Shown one piece after another: positions 35,278 through 45,696 of a stretch of DNA of 64,000 bases. The stretch comes from Arthrobacter sp. PM3. Its GTDB lineage: Bacteria > Actinomycetota > Actinomycetes > Actinomycetales > Micrococcaceae. The stretch's first letter is position 1. Every line of letters starts with the position of its first letter. Location: contig NZ_CP022314.1 in assembly GCF_003352915.1 (NCBI RefSeq), forward strand, positions 793,514 to 857,513. The letters are read 5' to 3'. The notes under the pieces were generated by a model. It ran no database searches and was not told the DNA's origin. It was given only the letters and a program-made list of their open reading frames with translations. Both the position numbers and the translations under genes were made by a program.

Positions 35278-35286
35278 AAGGTGACG

Positions 35287-35961
35287 CTACGCCGGTACCG
35301 CCACGATCACCTGCGCCGCCCGGAGGACGCGGTCACCGGACTTGTAGCCCGCGCGCAGGACCTGGCTGACGGTGTCGAAGTCGATATCCGTGCCGGGCTG
35401 CTGAATGAGGGCCTCATGGACGGTGGGATCGAACTCGACACCGGTTTCGTCGATGCGGACCAGCCCGTACGTCTTCAGCGCGGCCTCCAGTTTGGCGGCG
35501 ATCGCGGCGAACGGGCCGTCCGCGAGGTCGCCGTGCTGGCGGGCGGCGTCGACGTCGTCCAGCACCGGGAGCAGGGAGTTCAGGACGCCGATGACGGCCA
35601 TCTCCCCTGCCACGGCACGGTCGCGTTCGACCCGCTTGCGGTAGTTGACGTATTCCGCCTGCAGACGGCGGAGGTCATCCCTGAGCTCCTCCGCCTCGGC
35701 GGAGCCGCCGGCGCCCTGGGCCACCGATTCCGCGGCGGGCACCTCAACGCTGTTGAGGATGTCCTCCGCCTGGGACAGTGCATCCCCGGAACGGGAGTCC
35801 GCGGCCTCGGCGTGCGGCTGGTCAGGGTGGCGTGCCCGGCCGGTCTTCGGATCAACCTTGCGGTTGTCGTGGATCACCGGCTTCTGCGCCTCGTTCTCCT
35901 GGTTGGACTCGTTGCCGCTCCCGGAGGAGCGGTGCTCGTCGTCGTTACCGTGGTGGGGCAT
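35287..35961 (-). CDS. grpE: Nucleotide exchange factor GrpE
   Basis: A 224-residue DnaK exchange factor. A long acidic/polar N-terminal extension of about 75 residues is followed by a coiled coil (LRRLQAEYVNYRKRVERD) and the beta domain (VLPVLDDVDAARQHGDLADG, then VEFDPTVHEALIQQPG). It starts two bases after the dnaK stop, so the two are translated as a unit. Confidence 0.96.
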   Translation of the reverse strand: MPHHGNDDEHRSSGSGNESNQENEAQKPVIHDNRKVDPKTGRARHPDQPHAEAADSRSGDALSQAEDILNSVEVPAAESVAQGAGGSAEAEELRDDLRRLQAEYVNYRKRVERDRAVAGEMAVIGVLNSLLPVLDDVDAARQHGDLADGPFAAIAAKLEAALKTYGLVRIDETGVEFDPTVHEALIQQPGTDIDFDTVSQVLRAGYKSGDRVLRAAQVIVAVPA

Positions 35962-35963
35962 GA

Positions 35964-37826
<1,863 letters not shown>

Positions 37827-37906
37827 GGGTTGCTTCCTTACTTTCCTGGGAATCTCTGGAGAAGACCGCGGACCGCAGCGGTACTACGCACTGGGTCCGA
37901 CAGTTA

Positions 37907-37978
37907 TTGAGTGATCTGCACTCAACTTTACCCACGACCGGATTTAAGTCAATCCAAAGTTGAGCGACATTGACTCAA
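37907..37978 (-). promoter_or_regulatory. dnaK promoter with two HspR (HAIR) operators
   Basis: TTGAGT-N7-ACTCAA lies at 37907-37925 and TTGAGC-N7-ACTCAA at 37960-37978; both match the core of the HAIR consensus (CTTGAGT-N7-ACTCAAG) bound by actinobacterial HspR. Between them on the minus strand are TTGACT (37947-37952) and TAAAGT (37925-37930), 16 bp apart, a plausible -35/-10 pair. One operator overlaps the -10/start region, the other lies upstream of -35. Confidence 0.85.
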
Positions 37979-38102
37979 CTTTCCCGCAGGCCCAGTCCGC
38001 AGCCCTTTCTCAGTGCCGAAAATTCCCGGATTTCGGGGCTTCCCGCCCGCCCCCGGCGCCGTTTCGCCCTGCGCGAACCCGCGGCGGACGGGCACGTCCG
38101 CG

Positions 38103-38501
38103 CTAGCCGTCGCCCCGCCCGGGGCCGGCCGACCCCGCGGTGCCGTAGTCACCTTCGGGATACTCCCCCTCCTCGGCGGTGGTTTCCGCCCGGCCGGCCG
38201 CCCCGGCTTCCGCGCCGCCTTCGGCCACGCCGGCCTCGCCGTAGTCACCTTCCGGATATTCGCCTTCGACTTCGCCGACCAGGGCTGCTCCTGCCACGCC
38301 GGCATCGCCGTAGTCTCCGGTGGCGTATTCCCCTTCGGGCGCCGCGGGCGGGAGTTCGCCCTCCGTGCCCGCGGAGCCGTAGTCGCCTTCGACGTACTGC
38401 CCCTCGGCCTCGGCTTTCTCGGGGACGGCCCGCTCCTGCGCATTCTCTCCGGCCACACTCTCTACAGGCACGTTCTCTGCAGGCACATTCTCTTCAGACA
38501 T
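38103..38501 (-). CDS. Acidic repeat protein with EGEYxEGDYGxAG motif
   Basis: A 132-residue, very acidic, probably disordered protein. A 13-residue motif occurs four times: at 33-45 (EGQYVEGDYGSAG), 56-68 (EGEYATGDYGDAG), 79-91 (EGEYPEGDYGEAG) and 111-123 (EGEYPEGDYGTAG). Each copy carries two tyrosines. There is no signal peptide or membrane segment. AGGAAGG precedes the ATG at 38501. It sits between the dnaK promoter and a TetR gene; function is unknown. Confidence 0.75.
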   Translation of the reverse strand: MSEENVPAENVPVESVAGENAQERAVPEKAEAEGQYVEGDYGSAGTEGELPPAAPEGEYATGDYGDAGVAGAALVGEVEGEYPEGDYGEAGVAEGGAEAGAAGRAETTAEEGEYPEGDYGTAGSAGPGRGDG

Positions 38502-38589
38502 GGATGAATCCTTCCTGAAAGCATCGGGTGCGCCCGCACGGGCGCAGGGGCAGTCTATCGAGCGCCACCGCGCGGCAACAGGGGGCGGC

Positions 38590-39378
38590 TCAGGCGGCGG
38601 GGTCGGCCGCCGGGAGCCCGGCGAGGCCGGCCAGCACCGCAAGGTGGTGGTCGAAAAGCTCCCCCGGCGTCGTGAATGTTGCTTCGCCGTACTGACCAAA
38701 GATCTCGAAGCTCACGGCGCCGAAGAGCGAGGTCCACGCCAGGATGCCGCGGGCCATGAGGTCGTCCGGCACGGCCAGGCCGAACTCGTCGCGGATCCGC
38801 ACCAGATCCCCGGCAAGCCCGGCGGCCGCTCCGGGGCCCGGCCGGCCGGTCGCCGAAAGCTGCCCGGCGCGGAAGGCGCCGTCCAGGATTGCCATGAGGG
38901 CGACAACCACCCTGGTTCCGGGGCCCGTGGTCCGCTCGGCCGGGGCCCGGTATCCGGGCACCGGGCTGCCGAACAGCAGGGCATAGCGGGAAGGCTCGCG
39001 CAGCGCCCAGCCCCGGACCGCGCGGCCCAGCGCCGCAAACCGGCCGCCGAAATCTCCTTCCGGCACGGCCCCGACGGCGGCATCCACCTCGTCGCCAAGT
39101 TCGTTGTAGGCGTCGATGAGGAGAAGGGTCAGCAGTTCCTCCCGGCTCTCCACGTAGCGGTACACGGCGGAGGAGACGACGCCGAGGTCCCGGGCTACGG
39201 CGCGCAGGGACAGTGCGGCGGCACCGTGCAGGGCGAGGTGCTGCCGGCCCAGCCGGAGGATGTCGGCGACGGTCCGGGCGCGGGCCCGCTCGCGCGGCGT
39301 GCGCGGCCGGTCCGCTGAAGCGGCGGTCGCGTCGTCCCCGGCGGCATCAACGGCGGCATTGTCTCGGTGCTCTGGCAT
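38590..39378 (-). CDS. TetR-family regulator with WHG-like C-terminal domain
   Basis: A 262-residue repressor with a polar 25-residue N-terminal extension. The helix-turn-helix is at about 56-75 (LSLRAVARDLGVVSSAVYRYV), followed by ESREELLTLLLIDAYNELGDEV. The C-terminal domain (SRYALLFGSPVPGY, FEIFGQYG) is of the TetR_C/WHG kind. It is divergent from an NAD-dependent epimerase, with three operator-like copies in the shared region, so it probably represses both genes. Confidence 0.9.
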   Translation of the reverse strand: MPEHRDNAAVDAAGDDATAASADRPRTPRERARARTVADILRLGRQHLALHGAAALSLRAVARDLGVVSSAVYRYVESREELLTLLLIDAYNELGDEVDAAVGAVPEGDFGGRFAALGRAVRGWALREPSRYALLFGSPVPGYRAPAERTTGPGTRVVVALMAILDGAFRAGQLSATGRPGPGAAAGLAGDLVRIRDEFGLAVPDDLMARGILAWTSLFGAVSFEIFGQYGEATFTTPGELFDHHLAVLAGLAGLPAADPAA

Positions 39379-39397
39379 AGGTCCAGCATTGCACAGG

Positions 39398-39483
39398 CAA
39401 GAGCACTGTCAACAAATGTGAGCACTGCTCTTGACTTGCTGCGACGGAAGGCGCATCCTGATTTTGCAAGAGCACTGCTCTTG
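39398..39483. promoter_or_regulatory. Three related operators between TetR and epimerase genes
   Basis: CAAGAGCA-C-TGCTCTTG (39467-39483) is a perfect 8-bp inverted repeat. Two partial copies share its core: CAAGAGCACTG from 39398 and GAGCACTGCTCTTG from 39420. A promoter-like TTGACT (39431) and CATCCT (39454), 17 bp apart, lies between them on the plus strand. The arrangement fits TetR control of both directions. Confidence 0.7.
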
Positions 39484-39504
39484 AAAATTCTAAGGAGAGT
39501 CGGA

Positions 39505-40467
39505 ATGTCCCCATCTGATGCCTCAGGGCGCGAATCCTCGAGGTTCTATGCGGTCACGGGCGCCGGCCCGGTTGGTTGGACCGTGGCGGAGCAGCTGGCG
39601 GCGGCGGGCCACCGCGTGCGGGTCCTGACGAGGTCGGGCAGCGGCCCGGACCACCCGCTGGTCGAGAAAGTATCCGCCGATGTTTCGGATCCCGCCGGGC
39701 TGGGCGGGGCGTTCCGCGGCGCAGCGGCCGTTTTCCACTGCATCCACGGGTCCAAGTACAGCGCGAAGACTTGGGCGGAGGAACTGCCGGCGGCCGAGCA
39801 AAACGTGCTGGCCGCGGCGGGTGAGGCGGCCGCCGTCGTCGTCTTCCCGGAAAGCCTGTATTCCTACAGCGCGCCGGAACAGGTCATGGCCGAGGACAGC
39901 CCCCGCCTGGCGCAGGGCGGCAAGCGGGGCATCCGCACCGCGCTCCTTGCTGCCCGCGCGGCATCCGCCACGGATACGGTCAGCGTGGCGGCCGGCGACT
40001 TCTTCGGGCCCCGCGTGCGCAATGCCCACACCGGCGAGCGTCTGGTCCGTCCGGTCATGGCGGGCAGGCCGGTGCAGGTGATCGGGCGGACTGACCAGCC
40101 GCATTCCTTTACCTATGTCCCGGACCTGGCGGCGGCGATGATTGCTGCCGCGGACAAGCCTGAGCTGTGGAACCGGGTGTGGCATGCCCCCACCGGCGCC
40201 GCGCTCACCCAGCGCGAGATCGCGGGAGCCTTCGCCGCGGCCGCCGGGGCCCGGGCTCCGCGCATCTCCGCCATCCCCGGATGGGCGTTGAAGGCGATGG
40301 CCGCGTTTTCCCCTGATATGCGCGAACTCGCGGAGACCCTGTACCAGTTCGAGCACCCGTTCGTGATGGACTCCACCGCGAGCCAGGCGGCCCTGGGTGT
40401 GGCGCCGACCCCGCTGGACAAAGCAGCCGCCGCCACGGTCGCCTGGTGGGGGTCCCAGGGACAGTGA
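39505..40467 (+). CDS. NAD-dependent epimerase/dehydratase-like protein
   Basis: A 320-residue Rossmann-fold protein of the extended SDR type. The nucleotide motif is VTGAGPVGWTVAEQL near residue 17-31 (GxGxxG). The region FPESLYSYSAPE is in the place of the usual YxxxK site but lacks a clear lysine partner, so it may be an atypical or NmrA-like reductase. It acts on an unknown substrate. AAGGAG lies 7 nt before the ATG, and the TetR operator overlaps the transcription start region. Confidence 0.85.
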   Translation: MSPSDASGRESSRFYAVTGAGPVGWTVAEQLAAAGHRVRVLTRSGSGPDHPLVEKVSADVSDPAGLGGAFRGAAAVFHCIHGSKYSAKTWAEELPAAEQNVLAAAGEAAAVVVFPESLYSYSAPEQVMAEDSPRLAQGGKRGIRTALLAARAASATDTVSVAAGDFFGPRVRNAHTGERLVRPVMAGRPVQVIGRTDQPHSFTYVPDLAAAMIAAADKPELWNRVWHAPTGAALTQREIAGAFAAAAGARAPRISAIPGWALKAMAAFSPDMRELAETLYQFEHPFVMDSTASQAALGVAPTPLDKAAAATVAWWGSQGQ

Positions 40468-40492
40468 CGGCGGCTGCAGTGCAGGGGTCCGG

Positions 40493-42709
40493 CTAGCGGA
40501 CGGCGGCCTCCTCGGTGTCGGCCTCACGTCCGGCCGGCCGGGCCGCCGGGACCCCGCCGCGCACGGCGGCATCGTTCCCGGGCCGGCCCAGTTTGCTGGG
40601 CCACCAGAGGCGCGGGCCGATGTCGTAGGCCAGGGCCGGGACCAGCAGCGAGCGCACCAGGACGGTATCCAGCAACACGCCGAAGGCCACGATGAAGGCG
40701 AGCTGGACCAGGAACATGATCGGGATGACGCCCAGGGCGGCGAACGTGGCAGCGAGGACCACACCGGCCGAGGTAATGACCCCGCCCGTCACGCTGAGCC
40801 CGCGCAGGATGCCGGCCCGGGTGCCGTGCTTGATGGATTCCTCCCGGACCCGGCTCATGAGGAAGATGTTGTAGTCGACGCCCAGCGCCACCAGGAAGAC
40901 GAAGCCGAACAGGGGCACGGTGGCGTCGGCTCCGGGGAACCCGAGGATGTTGTTGAAGACGAAGGCTGAAACGCCCATCGCCGCCGCGTAGGACAACACC
41001 ACGGACGCGACCAGCAGGACCGGCGCGAGCACCGAGCGCAGCAGCAGCATGAGGATGACCAGGATGACGCCGAGGACTACGGGGATGATGGTGACGAGGT
41101 CGCGCTGGGCGGTGGTGTTCGTGTCCAGGGCCGTGGCCGTCACGCCGCCGACCAGCACGCCGGAGTCAACCGTCTTCAGGTCCCGGCGCAGCGACACCAC
41201 CGTGTTTTCGGCGTCGGTCGAGTCCGCGGCGTTGTTGAGGGTCGCGTTGATCAGGACCTTGCCGTCCCGGACCGCCGGGACGGCGGGAGCGCCCGGGGCG
41301 CCGGTCATGACCGGGACACCGCCTTCGCCCAGCAGGTAGGCGTTCCCGACGCCGTCGCTCGCCTTCACCGCGTCCAGCACCTGCGCCGCTTTGGCTTCGT
41401 CGGCCACGATCACCGCGGGGCTGCCGGATCCGGCGTCGAAGTGGCGGCCCAGGGCGGCCTGCCCGTCCACCGCGTTGGAGGCGGTGAGGATGACATCGGT
41501 CTGCGCCACGCCATTGGCTTTGAGCTGCAGCACGCCGGCCCCCGCCACGAGGAGCAGCAGGACCGAGGCGACCCAGACGGTCCGCGGGCGGCGTGAAACG
41601 AGCGAACCGGTGGCCCGCCACAGTCCCTTCTGGCCCTCCAGCCCGGTCACAAGCTCCGGTTCCCGCTCCGTCTCCGGCAGCAGCTTGGGCCGGAACGGCC
41701 AGAACGCGGCCCGGCCCAGCAGTGCCATGAGGGCCGGCAGCAGGGTCAGGGCCGCGAAGAGCGCACAGAGAATGCCCGCCGCCGCCACCGGCCCGAGCGC
41801 CTTATTGGAGTTGAGGTCGGAGAAGAGCAGGCAGAGCAGGGCGATCATGACGGTGGCGCCCGAGGCCAGGATCGGCTCCCACGCCGCTTTCCACGCCGTG
41901 AGCGCGGCGGCCGTGCGGTTGGTGGTGTGAGTCAGGGCCTCCCGGAACCGGGCGACGTAGAGCAGTGCGTAGTCGGTGGCCGCGCCGATGACCAGGATGG
42001 ACAGGATGCCCTGGCTCTGGCCGTTCAGCTGGATCCAGCCGGCTTTGGCCATGCCGAACACCAGCAGGATGGCGGCACAGAGAGCGAAGACCGAGGTGAA
42101 CAGGACCATGATAGGGAGCAGCAGCGAGCGGTAGACGATCAGCAGGATCAGGAAGACCGCGCCGAGGGCCACGAGCAGGAGGATGCCGTCAATGCCGGCG
42201 AAGGCGCTGACGAGATCCGCAGTGAGTCCGGCCGGGCCGGTGACGAAGGTCTGCATTCCCGCCGGTGCGGACGCCCGGACTTCATCGCGCAGTTCCTTGA
42301 CCACAGTCTTCACTTCGCCCGATGCCGCGATGGGCACGACGAACTGCACCGCTTTGGCGTCCTCGGAGGGGATCGGACCGATCACCGCGCTGCCGGCCCG
42401 CAGGGCTTCCAGCCTGCCTTTCAGGGCCGCGGCCTCACCGAGTTGTGCCGGGGTGAAGGCGGAGTCATTCTCGATCACAATCACGGCCGGGATCTCCTTG
42501 GAGTCCCGGAACTTGGCCTGCCAGTCCTGGGCCTCGGTGGCCTCCGCCCCGGCCGGCAGGAAGGATGCCTGGTCATTGGAGGAAACTTCACTTAGCCGGC
42601 CGAAGGTGGGGCCGCCAACGCCGGCTATCGCCAGCCAGGCCACGACCAGGACCGCGGGAACCAGCCAGCGAAGCCAGAACGGGACGCGCATCGAAGTGTT
42701 CGGGGTCAT
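40493..42709 (-). CDS. MMPL/RND-family exporter
   Basis: A 738-residue transporter of the MMPL type with two repeats, each one TM helix, an extracytoplasmic domain and a five-helix bundle. Signature stretches include LVIGAATDYALLYVARFREAL and FVFLVALGVDYNIFLMSRVREE, each with the GxxxDY motif of the proton relay. Actinobacterial homologues export lipids or drugs. The ATG at 42709 is chosen because the extra upstream residues run through the MarR operator region. It is divergent from a MarR gene. Confidence 0.93.
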   Translation of the reverse strand: MTPNTSMRVPFWLRWLVPAVLVVAWLAIAGVGGPTFGRLSEVSSNDQASFLPAGAEATEAQDWQAKFRDSKEIPAVIVIENDSAFTPAQLGEAAALKGRLEALRAGSAVIGPIPSEDAKAVQFVVPIAASGEVKTVVKELRDEVRASAPAGMQTFVTGPAGLTADLVSAFAGIDGILLLVALGAVFLILLIVYRSLLLPIMVLFTSVFALCAAILLVFGMAKAGWIQLNGQSQGILSILVIGAATDYALLYVARFREALTHTTNRTAAALTAWKAAWEPILASGATVMIALLCLLFSDLNSNKALGPVAAAGILCALFAALTLLPALMALLGRAAFWPFRPKLLPETEREPELVTGLEGQKGLWRATGSLVSRRPRTVWVASVLLLLVAGAGVLQLKANGVAQTDVILTASNAVDGQAALGRHFDAGSGSPAVIVADEAKAAQVLDAVKASDGVGNAYLLGEGGVPVMTGAPGAPAVPAVRDGKVLINATLNNAADSTDAENTVVSLRRDLKTVDSGVLVGGVTATALDTNTTAQRDLVTIIPVVLGVILVILMLLLRSVLAPVLLVASVVLSYAAAMGVSAFVFNNILGFPGADATVPLFGFVFLVALGVDYNIFLMSRVREESIKHGTRAGILRGLSVTGGVITSAGVVLAATFAALGVIPIMFLVQLAFIVAFGVLLDTVLVRSLLVPALAYDIGPRLWWPSKLGRPGNDAAVRGGVPAARPAGREADTEEAAVR

Positions 42710-42763
42710 CTTCAGGGGTCCTTCCAGACGTGCGCTTGTGAGGGGTAAACCAAAATCAACTCC

Positions 42764-42791
42764 ATAGTAGACTATCTCCATGATAGAGATA
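42764..42791. promoter_or_regulatory. MarR operator candidate
   Basis: ATAGT-AG-ACTAT (42764-42775) is a perfect 12-bp palindrome. It overlaps TATCTC-N7-GAGATA (42773-42791), another perfect inverted repeat. This AT-rich block lies between the divergent MMPL and MarR genes, the usual place for a MarR site. Confidence 0.6.
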
Positions 42792-42859
42792 AACGCTCGG
42801 CGCGCAACGCCGTAGGAGAATGGGGGCACAGCCATTTGAAGGAAGAAAGGAGGTCCGCC

Positions 42860-43396
42860 GTGTCAGCCGAAGCCCCGGGGCCCCCGGACGCCGGCGGTCC
42901 GCCGCCCCTTGTCCGGCTCCTGCAGGAATTCACCATGGAAGCGAACCGCTACGTGGACTCCGCGGGCGGCCGCAACGACATGCACCGCACGGACCTCAAC
43001 GCCCTCGCCGTCATCATGCGGCATACCTCACGGGACCAGATCGTCACCCCGGGGGTGCTGAGGAAGGAACTGAACCTCAGTTCGCCGGCCACCACCGCGC
43101 TGATCGACCGGCTCCACAGTTCCGGCCACGTGATCCGTGAGCGCGAGGGCGCGGACCGCCGGCAGGTGCAGCTGCGCATGACCCCCAAGGCCTACCGGGA
43201 GGGCGGAGCCATGTTCCTGCCGCTGGCCCGCCACATGGGCACTGCGATGCAGGATTTCACGCCGGAGGAACTGGAGATTGTCACCCGGTTCATGAACTCG
43301 ATGATCGACGCCACCGTCCGGGCCGGCGTCGAGGCGGCCCGCGGTCCCGTCCCGGACAGCGAACCGTATCAGGGACCGGACCGGAGCCCCGGCTAA
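42860..43396 (+). CDS. MarR-family regulator
   Basis: A 178-residue winged-helix regulator. The DNA-binding part (about 60-110) contains TPGVLRKELNLSSPATTALIDRL and the wing REREGADRRQVQLRMT. GTG at 42860 is chosen because AGGAGG (42848-42853) lies 6 nt upstream; an in-frame TTG at 42836 has no such site. It is divergent from the MMPL exporter and probably controls it. Confidence 0.9.
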   Translation: MSAEAPGPPDAGGPPPLVRLLQEFTMEANRYVDSAGGRNDMHRTDLNALAVIMRHTSRDQIVTPGVLRKELNLSSPATTALIDRLHSSGHVIREREGADRRQVQLRMTPKAYREGGAMFLPLARHMGTAMQDFTPEELEIVTRFMNSMIDATVRAGVEAARGPVPDSEPYQGPDRSPG

Positions 43397-43412
43397 GTCC
43401 GGCCGCCGTCCC

Positions 43413-44777
43413 TCACGGATGGACGGCAGCCGGCGGCTGGACCGCCGGTACGGCGTGTGCCGCTTCAGGTGCCGGTTCCGTCTGTTCTCCGCCCCGGCCA
43501 AAGCGGCGGCCGACGGCGACGGCGGCGGCCGCCAGGAGCAGCGGGGCCGCGAGGGCCCACCCGCTGAAGAGCAGGACCGCCACCATGACCGCCGCCGCCA
43601 CGATCACTCCGTGCCAGGCGGCCGAGTGCGGCCGCAGCAGCCGGATCCCCGCCGCCAGGCCGAACGCGGTGACGGCTGTGAAGCACGCCGAGGCGGCGCC
43701 GATCTGGAACTGCATATCGGTGAGGCCGGTGATGGCCGCGGCGAAGGACAGCAGGGTCAGTACGGCCAGCACCGCCAGGCTTCCGGCCGGCACCTGACCC
43801 CTGCCGGCTCCCCGGGCAAGCGGCGGCGGCAGCACGCCGTCGGACGCCAGCGCCGCCCCGAGCCGGCTGGCTCCGGCCACGAACGTGTTGATCGGCCCGA
43901 ACGTCAGTACGGCGGCGGCGACAGCGGTCAGCGGGGCCGCCAGTGAACCCAGCCCCCTCTCGAGCAGTTCCGCGACCGGGACCGCGGTGCCGGGAAGCTG
44001 CGGGCCGAGTACGGCCACGGACACGGCGACGACGCCGATATAGACCGTGCCCACCACCATCAGGGTGAGCCACGTGGCCCGCCGGAGGTCGCGCCCGGGG
44101 TTCCTGAACTCCCCGGCCAGGTGCAACACCGCCTCCCAGCCGGCAAAGCAAAAGAACAGCAGGCTCGCGGCCCCGCCGACTGCCCAGTAGCCGTGCGGGG
44201 CAAACGGCTGGAAGTTTTCCGCCTTCGCGTGCGGCACTGCGAGCGCGACGGCGAGCGCCAGCAGCCCTACCAGCAGCACCATGAGTGCCAGCTGGATGCG
44301 GCTGGACATCCGGATGCCGACGGCGTTGCTGGCGAAGGCTGCCAGCAGAATCACCGCCGCCGCGAGGACCGCCGTTTCCCGCCCGCCGCCGACGGCGTGG
44401 GCGATGTAATTGCCGCCGATCACCGCCGTGGCCGGGGCGCCGAAGGGGATCGAAAAGTAAAAAAGGTAGCCGGCCACGACGGAGGCGCGGCGCCCGAAGG
44501 CGCGCTTGACGAAGTGGGCGATTCCGCCGGCGTCGGGCTGCTGGCGGCTCATCTCGGCAAAGCTGAAGGCCACCGGGATGCAGAACACGAGCAGGAGGGC
44601 CCAGGCCAGGAGCGACGCCGGGCCGGCCTCCCGGGCCGCGATGGCGGGGAGCACCAGGACGCCCGAGCCGAGGATCGCCCCGACATAGATGCCGGTTGCC
44701 CGAAAGAGGCCCAGTCCCTTGTTGCTGTCGCTGTTACCGCTGCCGATACTGCCGTTGGTTTTCACTCCTCTATTCAT
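43413..44777 (-). CDS. APC-superfamily amino acid permease (YjeH-like)
   Basis: A 454-residue transporter with about 11-12 membrane segments. The first helix GIYVGAILGSGVLVLPAIAA and the loop AEMSRQQPDAGGIAHFVKRAFG resemble YjeH-type amino acid exporters. The start is uncertain: ATG at 44777 is the first plausible one, GTG at 44765 another. It is divergent from the methyltransferase gene. One gene separates it from glutamate decarboxylase, so amino acid/GABA exchange is a possible role. Confidence 0.88.
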   Translation of the reverse strand: MNRGVKTNGSIGSGNSDSNKGLGLFRATGIYVGAILGSGVLVLPAIAAREAGPASLLAWALLLVFCIPVAFSFAEMSRQQPDAGGIAHFVKRAFGRRASVVAGYLFYFSIPFGAPATAVIGGNYIAHAVGGGRETAVLAAAVILLAAFASNAVGIRMSSRIQLALMVLLVGLLALAVALAVPHAKAENFQPFAPHGYWAVGGAASLLFFCFAGWEAVLHLAGEFRNPGRDLRRATWLTLMVVGTVYIGVVAVSVAVLGPQLPGTAVPVAELLERGLGSLAAPLTAVAAAVLTFGPINTFVAGASRLGAALASDGVLPPPLARGAGRGQVPAGSLAVLAVLTLLSFAAAITGLTDMQFQIGAASACFTAVTAFGLAAGIRLLRPHSAAWHGVIVAAAVMVAVLLFSGWALAAPLLLAAAAVAVGRRFGRGGEQTEPAPEAAHAVPAVQPPAAVHP

Positions 44778-44866
44778 CCGCAGAACCGTGGGCGCCGGAA
44801 GCGGCAAAACTGACGGCCAGGCACGAAAAACTGCCGGTCGGGGCCGCGGGAGGGTAGCGTTCCAGT

Positions 44867-45682
44867 ATGAGTGCGCAGCAGCCTGACGATGTGTACACGC
44901 ACGGCCACCACGAGTCGGTGGTCCGCGCCCATGCCTCCCGCACGGCGGAGAATTCGGCGGCGTTCGTGATCCCGCATCTCCGGCCGGGGGCGTCAGTGCT
45001 GGACGTCGGCTGCGGGCCGGGCAGCATCACGTGTGATTTCGCGGAGCTGGTGACGCCCGGCACCGTCACGGGCCTGGATCGCTCCCCCGATGTCATAGCC
45101 CAGGCGGCGGCACTGGCCGCCGAGCGCGGCGTGGACAACGTCACCTTCGCCACCGGCAACGTCTATGACCTCGATTTCCCGGACGAGTCGTTCGACGTCG
45201 TCCACGCCCATCAGGTCCTCCAGCACCTCACGGACCCCGTTGCGGCCCTGCGCGAGATGCGCCGGGTAGCCAAGGCCGGCGGCATCGTGGCGGTGCGCGA
45301 CGCCGATTTCCACGGCATGAGCTGGTACCCGGCCGTGCCCGAACTCGACGACTGGATGGAGCTGTACCAGCGGATCGCCCGCCGCAACGGCGCCGAGCCC
45401 GACGCCGGACGCCGGCTCGTGTCATGGGCGCAGGCCGCCGGATTCACCGACGTCGCGCCGACGAGCAGCAACTGGCTCTACGCCACCGGGCAGCAGCGGC
45501 GGTGGCAGGCGCGGGTGTGGGGCGAGCGGGTGCTGCATTCATCGTTCGCGGACCAGGCGCTCGAATACGGTTTTGCCAGCGAGGCCGACCTCGCCCGGAT
45601 TTCCGCAGGCTGGCACCGCTGGGGCTCCACGGACGACGGCTGGTTCCTGATTCCCAACGGCGAGGTGATCGCCCGGGCGTGA
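44867..45682 (+). CDS. SAM-dependent class I methyltransferase
   Basis: A 271-residue methyltransferase. SAM motif I is VLDVGCGPGSITCDF (about 43-57), followed by the acidic residue in GLDRSPDVI and motif IV VVHAHQVLQHL. The post-motif region REMRRVAKAGGIVAVRDADF is typical of UbiE/Methyltransf_25 proteins. The C-terminal part with WHRWGSTDDGWFLIPNGEV resembles small-molecule methyltransferases of actinobacteria. The substrate is unknown. It is convergent with gadB. Confidence 0.9.
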   Translation: MSAQQPDDVYTHGHHESVVRAHASRTAENSAAFVIPHLRPGASVLDVGCGPGSITCDFAELVTPGTVTGLDRSPDVIAQAAALAAERGVDNVTFATGNVYDLDFPDESFDVVHAHQVLQHLTDPVAALREMRRVAKAGGIVAVRDADFHGMSWYPAVPELDDWMELYQRIARRNGAEPDAGRRLVSWAQAAGFTDVAPTSSNWLYATGQQRRWQARVWGERVLHSSFADQALEYGFASEADLARISAGWHRWGSTDDGWFLIPNGEVIARA

Positions 45683-45696
45683 ACGGGCCTGGCCGC

